From Halomonas stenophila (GTDB taxonomy: Bacteria > Pseudomonadota > Gammaproteobacteria > Pseudomonadales > Halomonadaceae), in the NCBI RefSeq assembly GCF_014192275.1, contig NZ_JACHXR010000006.1, forward strand, positions 124,001 through 188,000: DNA of 64,000 nt. The letters are read 5' to 3'. Below, piece after piece: positions 56,998 through 64,000 of the stretch. The notes below the pieces were generated by a model. That model made no database searches and was not told the origin of the DNA. It saw only the letters and a list, made by a program, of their open reading frames with translations. The first letter of the stretch is position 1; each line of letters begins with the position of its first letter. A program made the translations under genes and the position numbers.

Positions 56998-57699
56998 ATG
57001 ACCCCCCAACCCGCCTACCTGCTGCACAAGCGGCCCTACCGCGAGACCAGCGCCCTGGTCGAGCTGCTGACCCTGGACCACGGCCGGGTGCGGGCCGTGG
57101 CGCGTGGCGTGCAGCGGCCCGGGAGCCGGGCGCGGGCCTCGCTGCAGCCCTTCGCCCCCTTGCATGTCACCTGGAGCGGGAGCGGCGAGCTCAAGCGCCT
57201 GGGCCTGATCGAATCGCGTGGTCCGGCGGCGATGCTGGCCGGCGAGGGCCTGCTCTGCGGCCTCTACGCCAACGAGCTGCTCACCCGGCTGTTGCCGGTG
57301 GAGCTACCGGTGACCGAGGTCTTCGCCTTCTACACCGCGACCCTCGAGGCCTTGCCACGCCCCGTGGCCCGGGCCGGCGTGCTGCGTCGCCTGGAACTGG
57401 CGCTGCTCGAGGCGCTGGATGCCGAGCCGCGCTTCTGCGGCCCCGAGGGGCAGGCCCTGGACCCCCAGGGCCGCTATGTCTTCGAGCCGGCCTCCCGGGC
57501 CTTCGTGCCCGGCGAGCGCGGCATCGATGGGCGCACCCTCAAGCTGCTCGTCGCGGGGGACTGGCGGGCCCCGGGCCTCGCCGGCCCGGCCAAGGCCGTC
57601 ACCCGGGCGGCCATGGCGCCGTTGCTGGGCAGCCGGCCGCTGCGCTCCCGCGAATGGATGCACCAGCTGGCGGCCCGGCGCCGGGCCCCCCAAGCTTGA
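56998..57699 (+). CDS. recO: DNA repair protein RecO
   Basis: RecO loads RecA with RecR in gap repair. From ATG 56998 it has 233 residues: an N-terminal OB fold (QPAYLLHKRPYRETSALVELL and HGRVRAVARGVQRP) followed by an alpha-helical domain. No zinc CXXC set is seen, only lone Cys residues, which is common in gammaproteobacterial RecO. An upstream in-frame start would read through the repeat element and is rejected. The TGA stop opens element copy 5. Confidence 0.9.
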   Translation: MTPQPAYLLHKRPYRETSALVELLTLDHGRVRAVARGVQRPGSRARASLQPFAPLHVTWSGSGELKRLGLIESRGPAAMLAGEGLLCGLYANELLTRLLPVELPVTEVFAFYTATLEALPRPVARAGVLRRLELALLEALDAEPRFCGPEGQALDPQGRYVFEPASRAFVPGERGIDGRTLKLLVAGDWRAPGLAGPAKAVTRAAMAPLLGSRPLRSREWMHQLAARRRAPQA

Positions 57700-57780
57700 A
57701 GAGCGGCGCTGCGCGCCTGTAAGAAAGAAGACAATCCCATATCCTTGTTTCCATCTTCCCTCTCATTGCTTCCTTCTTCC
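57697..57780. repeat. Stop-anchored hairpin element, copy 5 (recO/pdxJ)
   Basis: Begins at the recO TGA and carries the exact 20-mer AAGAGCGGCGCTGCGCGCCT (57699-57718). A purine stretch (57719-57731) follows, then two pyrimidine-rich stretches; CTTCCTTCTTCC (57769-57780) pairs imperfectly with the purine stretch. pdxJ's ribosome-binding site begins a few bases later. Confidence 0.75.
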
Positions 57781-57798
57781 GTCTACAAGGAGAGTGTC

Positions 57799-58599
57799 AT
57801 GTATCCCCCCCGCATCCTGCTCGGCGTCAACATCGACCATATCGCCACTCTGCGCCAGGCCCGCGGCACCCGCTATCCCGATCCCGTCCAGGCCGCCCTG
57901 CTGGCCGAGGAGGCCGGCGCCGATGGCATCACCGTGCACCTGCGCGAGGACCGTCGGCATATCCAGGAACGCGACGTGCGCCTGCTGGCCGAGGTGCTCA
58001 CGACCCGCATGAACCTCGAGATGGCGGTCACCGAGGCGATGCTGGCGCTCGCCGAGGAGCTTCGCCCGGCCCATGTGTGCCTGGTGCCCGAGAAGCGCGA
58101 GGAACTGACCACCGAGGGTGGCCTGGACGTGGCCGGTGGCTTCGAGGCCGTGGCCTCGGCCTGTCGTCGGCTGGCCGAGACGGGCTGTGAGGTCTCGCTG
58201 TTCATCGACCCGGAGCCTGCCCAGGTCGAGGCGGCGGCCCGGGCCGGCGCGCCGGTGATCGAGCTGCATACCGGGGCCTATGCCGAGGCGAGCGGACGCG
58301 AGGCCGCCCGGGAGCATGCGCGCCTGGTGGCCGCCGCGGAGATGGCCGGTGAGCTGGGCCTGACCGTCAATGCGGGCCATGGCCTGCACTATCATAATGT
58401 CGAGGCCATCGCCGCGATTCCCGGGCTGCACGAGCTCAACATCGGCCACGCGATCATCGCCCGGGCGCTGTTCGTCGGCCTCAAGGAGGCCGTGGCCGAG
58501 ATGAAGCGCCTGACGGTCGCCGGCCAGGAGGCCGGCCTGCTGGCGGCGCTCGACGAGCATGACCACGCACACGACGACGAGGGTGATGGCTGCCGATGA
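57799..58599 (+). CDS. pdxJ: Pyridoxine 5'-phosphate synthase
   Basis: PdxJ condenses 1-deoxyxylulose-5-phosphate with 3-amino-2-oxopropyl phosphate to form pyridoxine 5'-phosphate. From ATG 57799 (AAGGAGAG ahead) it has 266 residues. It has [46 protein letters not shown], and the C-terminal [11 protein letters not shown] and [12 protein letters not shown], all conserved PdxJ motifs. The last 20 residues are His/Asp-rich. It overlaps acpS by ATGA. Confidence 0.96.
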   Translation: MYPPRILLGVNIDHIATLRQARGTRYPDPVQAALLAEEAGADGITVHLREDRRHIQERDVRLLAEVLTTRMNLEMAVTEAMLALAEELRPAHVCLVPEKREELTTEGGLDVAGGFEAVASACRRLAETGCEVSLFIDPEPAQVEAAARAGAPVIELHTGAYAEASGREAAREHARLVAAAEMAGELGLTVNAGHGLHYHNVEAIAAIPGLHELNIGHAIIARALFVGLKEAVAEMKRLTVAGQEAGLLAALDEHDHAHDDEGDGCR

Positions 58600-58912
58600 T
58601 CATCGGGGTGGGGACCGACATCGCCCGGGTGGCGCGCTTCGAGCGTGCAGTGGTGCGCCATGGCGAGCGCTTCGCCCGGCGCTTGCTCGGCGACGACGAG
58701 CTGTCCCTGTTCCAGGCGCGGGGTCGGCCGGTGGCCTACCTGGCCAAGCGGTTCGCCGCCAAGGAGGCCTTCGTCAAGGCGCTGGGTACCGGCCTGCGAC
58801 GGGGCATGCGCTGGACCGAGATCCAGGTGGTCAACGATGCCATGGGGCGTCCCTCCCTGCTGCTGTCCGGCCAGGCCCATGACCTGGCCGAGGCCGCCGG
58901 CGTCAAGGCCCT

Positions 58913-61615
<2,703 letters not shown>

Positions 61616-61674
61616 CGGCGAGGCTCGTCGGGTGGCGGCGTCGGGGCCAGTATGCCACAGCCGGGGGGCATGCC

Positions 61675-61703
61675 TGTCCAGTGCGGTCGGCCAAGGATAT
61701 AAT
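61675..61703 (+). promoter_or_regulatory. Sigma-70 promoter for cysM
   Basis: A perfect -10 TATAAT (61698-61703) follows TGTCCA (61675-61680, three of six) at 17 bp. It lies 32 bases before the cysM ATG. No CysB site could be recognised with confidence. Confidence 0.65.
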
Positions 61704-61734
61704 GCCGAAAAGACGTTTCCACTAGGAAGGTTGC

Positions 61735-62631
61735 ATGCATTTCCCCACCCTGGAGGAAACCATCGGCCACACGCCGCTGGTTCGCCTCAAGCGTATCACC
61801 GCCGGGCGCAACAACACCCTGCTGGCCAAGCTCGAGGGCCACAACCCGGCCGGCTCGGTGAAGGACCGCCCGGCGCTGTCCATGCTTCAGGAGGCCGAAC
61901 GCCGCGGCGCCATCGCCCCGGGCGACACCCTCATCGAGGCCACGTCCGGCAACACCGGCATCGCCCTGGCCATGGCGGCCGCCATCAAGGGCTATCGCCT
62001 GGTGCTGATCATGCCCGAGAGTGCCTCCGACGAGCGCAAGCAGGCCATGGCCGCCTATGGCGCAGAGCTCATCGGCGTCAGCAAGGAGGGCGGCATGGAG
62101 GCGGCGCGGGACCTGGCCGAGACCATGATCGCGCGCGGCGAGGGCAAGCCGCTCGACCAGTTCGCCAACCCCGACAATCCCCTGGCCCATTATCGGGGCA
62201 CGGGGCCCGAGCTGTGGGAGCAGACGGGCGGCACCATCACCCACTTCATCAGCTCGATGGGGACCACCGGGACCATCATGGGGGTCTCCCGCTATCTCAA
62301 GGAGCGCGATCCCGCGGTGCAGATCATCGGCCTGCAGCCCGAGGACGGTGCCAGTATCGCCGGGATCCGCCGCTGGCCCGAGGCCTACCTGCCGCGCATC
62401 TTCGAGCCGGCCCGGGTCGACCGGGTGCTGGATATCGGCCAGGAGGAGGCCGAGGTCCACATGCGGCGCCTGGCCCGGGAGGAGGGCATCCTCGCCGGCG
62501 TCTCGTCCGGCGGTGCCCTGGCGGGCGCCCTGCGCGTGGCCGAGGAGGTCGAGAACGCGGTGATCGTCTTCATCGTCTGCGACCGGGGCGACCGTTACCT
62601 GTCCACCGGCCTGTTCGCTCCGGAGTCCTGA
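61735..62631 (+). CDS. cysM: Cysteine synthase B
   Basis: CysM makes cysteine from O-acetylserine and sulfide, or S-sulfocysteine from thiosulfate. It is a fold-type II PLP enzyme. The 298-residue protein has the PLP Lys43 in [23 protein letters not shown], and [19 protein letters not shown] precedes the ATG. It is of CysM length. rlmD starts right after it, with its GTG one base beyond the stop. Confidence 0.93.
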   Translation: MHFPTLEETIGHTPLVRLKRITAGRNNTLLAKLEGHNPAGSVKDRPALSMLQEAERRGAIAPGDTLIEATSGNTGIALAMAAAIKGYRLVLIMPESASDERKQAMAAYGAELIGVSKEGGMEAARDLAETMIARGEGKPLDQFANPDNPLAHYRGTGPELWEQTGGTITHFISSMGTTGTIMGVSRYLKERDPAVQIIGLQPEDGASIAGIRRWPEAYLPRIFEPARVDRVLDIGQEEAEVHMRRLAREEGILAGVSSGGALAGALRVAEEVENAVIVFIVCDRGDRYLSTGLFAPES

Positions 62632-62632
62632 G

Positions 62633-64000
62633 GTGGCGGCTCTCGGCAAGCGACGGCCCCCGCGGCCACGCTCCGGCGTGTCCGGCCTCCAGGAACGGCG
62701 CCGCGAGGCCCCCGCGTCCCCCCCGGCGAGTGGCGAGGAGACGGTCCTGACCATCCAGGGCCTCGCCCATGACGGCCGCGGCGTGGCGCGGACCGCGGCC
62801 GGCAAGACCGTCTTCGTCGAGGGGGCGCTGCCCGGCGAACGGGTCGAGGTCGCGGTGCACCGCACCCGCCAGCGCTACGACGAGGCCCATGTGCGGGCCC
62901 TGGTCGAGGCCTCGCCGGAGCGGGTCACGCCACCCTGCGCCCATTTCGCCCAGTGCGGCGGCTGTGACCTCCAGCACCTGAGCCTCGCAGGCCAGCGGCG
63001 CCACAAGCAGGCGGTGCTGCGCGAGCTGCTGGCGCGGCGGGGCATCGCCCCGGCGGGGGAGCCCGAGCTGCTGGTCGATGCCGGGGAGGGCTATCGGCGT
63101 CGCGCCCGGCTCGGCGTCAAGGTCGATGCCGACGGCAACGTGCATCTGGGCTTCCGGGCTCGTCACAGCCACCGGCTGGTGGATATCGAGGCCTGCCCGG
63201 TGCTGGTGCCGTCGCTGTCGGCCCTGCCGGAACCGCTTCGCCGGCTCGTCGAGGCGCTGGAGGCCCCGCGCCGGGTGGGGCACCTGGAGCTTCTGGCCAG
63301 CGATGCCGGCGTGACCCTGGTCGTGCGCCAGCTGCGCGACCACGCCGCCGATACCGCCCGCTGGCGAGCCTTCGCCGAGGCGCACGGCCTGCACCTGGCG
63401 CGCCGGGTCGGGCGCGAGACGCCGGTCTTCGAGTGGCTGACCCCGCGCCCGGCGCTCGCCGGTCGCTTGCGGGTCGCCTCGCAAGAGGTCACCCTGTCCT
63501 TCTCCCCGGGAGACTTCCTGCAGGCCAACGAGGCCGTCAACCAGCGTATGGTGGCCGCCGCCCTGGCCTGGCTGGCGCCCCTCGCCGAGGGGGAGCGGGT
63601 GCTGGACCTGTTCGCCGGGGTGGGTAACTTCAGCCTGCCGTTGGCCGCGCAGGGGGCGCGGGTGCGGGCCGTGGAAGGCAGCCCGACCATGGTCGAGCGC
63701 CTGGCCGACAACGCCCGTCGCAACGGCCTCGCGGTGAAGGCGCGCCAGGCGGACCTCAACGACGGCGCCGCCTGTCTAGCGCTGCTGGCGGATCCGGCGC
63801 CCGGCACGGTCGTCCTCGATCCGCCCCGGGACGGGGCCGAGACGGCCTGCCGCCTGCTGGCACGGCACCCGGTGCCGCGGGTGCTCTACGTCTCCTGCGA
63901 TCCGGCCACCCTGGCCCGGGATGCGGCGCATCTCGTGCGCGCCGGCTATGTCGTCAGCCGGTGGGCGGTGGTCGACATGTTCGCCCATACCGCCCACCTG
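62633..64000 (+). CDS. rlmD: 23S rRNA (uracil-1939-C5)-methyltransferase RlmD, 3' end outside window
   Basis: RlmD methylates U1939 of 23S rRNA with SAM. The frame from GTG at 62633 is open for 456 codons to the window edge, so the C terminus is missing. A basic N-terminal tail precedes a TRAM domain (about 36-95). The 4Fe-4S cluster has Cys in CAHFAQCGGC and IEACPVL. The SAM domain has VLDLFAGVGNFSLPLA, VVLDPPRDGA, and the nucleophilic Cys in YVSCDPATLARD. GGAG lies seven bases ahead of the start. Confidence 0.93.
   Translation, partial: MAALGKRRPPRPRSGVSGLQERRREAPASPPASGEETVLTIQGLAHDGRGVARTAAGKTVFVEGALPGERVEVAVHRTRQRYDEAHVRALVEASPERVTPPCAHFAQCGGCDLQHLSLAGQRRHKQAVLRELLARRGIAPAGEPELLVDAGEGYRRRARLGVKVDADGNVHLGFRARHSHRLVDIEACPVLVPSLSALPEPLRRLVEALEAPRRVGHLELLASDAGVTLVVRQLRDHAADTARWRAFAEAHGLHLARRVGRETPVFEWLTPRPALAGRLRVASQEVTLSFSPGDFLQANEAVNQRMVAAALAWLAPLAEGERVLDLFAGVGNFSLPLAAQGARVRAVEGSPTMVERLADNARRNGLAVKARQADLNDGAACLALLADPAPGTVVLDPPRDGAETACRLLARHPVPRVLYVSCDPATLARDAAHLVRAGYVVSRWAVVDMFAHTAHL

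Noticed and set aside
62633..64000. Possible frameshifted rlmD
   Set aside because: No closed reading frame of this gene ends in the window because it runs off the edge. The frame from 62633 is uninterrupted and all motifs are in one frame.

Overview
The window is a dense, high-GC stretch of a gammaproteobacterial chromosome. It has short gaps, many ATGA or TGATG start/stop overlaps, and gene blocks in orders known from Pseudomonas and Escherichia coli. Gene content (algU/rpoE-mucAB-rseC-mucD, a TtpC-type TonB2 operon, no fabH in the fab cluster, an RNase E with a very long Ala-Lys-Pro-Glu-Gln tail) fits the Halomonadaceae (Halomonas or a relative) best. That placement is inference from recall, not from a search. 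I see no rRNA, tRNA, CRISPR array, insertion sequence or prophage. Nearly everything is core genome, so the unusual material is mostly in the gaps.

Layout. 1-7.5 kb: the end of comEC, an exbB/exbD pair, msbA, lpxK, a Trm112-like gene, kdsB, a low-molecular-weight phosphatase and murB; this is envelope assembly (lipid A flipping and 4'-phosphorylation, CMP-KDO, peptidoglycan precursor). 7.6-14.4 kb: rne on the minus strand, a 722-bp divergent gap, then rluC, a HAD phosphatase and sppA. 14.5-25.5 kb: yceF (maf) on the minus strand, then yceD-rpmF-plsX-fabD-fabG-acpP-fabF-pabC-mltG-tmk-holB-pilZ-tatD. 25.5-31.3 kb: a DUF1285 gene, a UvrD-like helicase, an SseA-type sulfurtransferase, and a two-gene wlbA/wbpE sugar cassette. 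31.3-35.1 kb: etfD divergent from etfBA. 35.1-40.7 kb: a Fur-box intergenic region between a hypothetical gene and a TonB2 operon (DUF3450, ttpC, exbB2, exbD2, tonB2, TPR). 40.7-47.6 kb: xthA, a small basic protein, rhlB, dinG, an Nmad3-like gene and aroG. 48-58.9 kb: rpoE-(small ORF)-mucA-mucB-rseC-mucD, then lepA-lepB-rnc-era-recO-pdxJ-acpS. 58.9-64 kb: barA/gacS on the minus strand, cysM and the start of rlmD.

Functional links. RNase E and RhlB are degradosome partners. The fab genes make the acyl chains used by PlsX and by the lipid A that MsbA and LpxK handle, and AcpS activates AcpP. The RpoE block senses envelope stress and encodes its own anti-sigma factors and the MucD protease. EtfBA and EtfD carry electrons from acyl-CoA oxidation to ubiquinone. 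The TonB2 operon is probably iron-regulated.

The most unusual signal is a family of intergenic elements that start at, or within a few bases of, the stop codon of the upstream gene (sppA, pilZ, wbpE, rhlB, recO, with a related design after era). Most carry a small GC hairpin with a 3-nt loop, and then purine-rich repeats that can pair with a pyrimidine-rich arm. Other items worth a second look are an Nmad3-type protein with no phage context, a near-leaderless yceD promoter, a 63-codon ORF that exactly fills the rpoE-mucA gap, and recent-looking repeat expansion in the RNase E tail.
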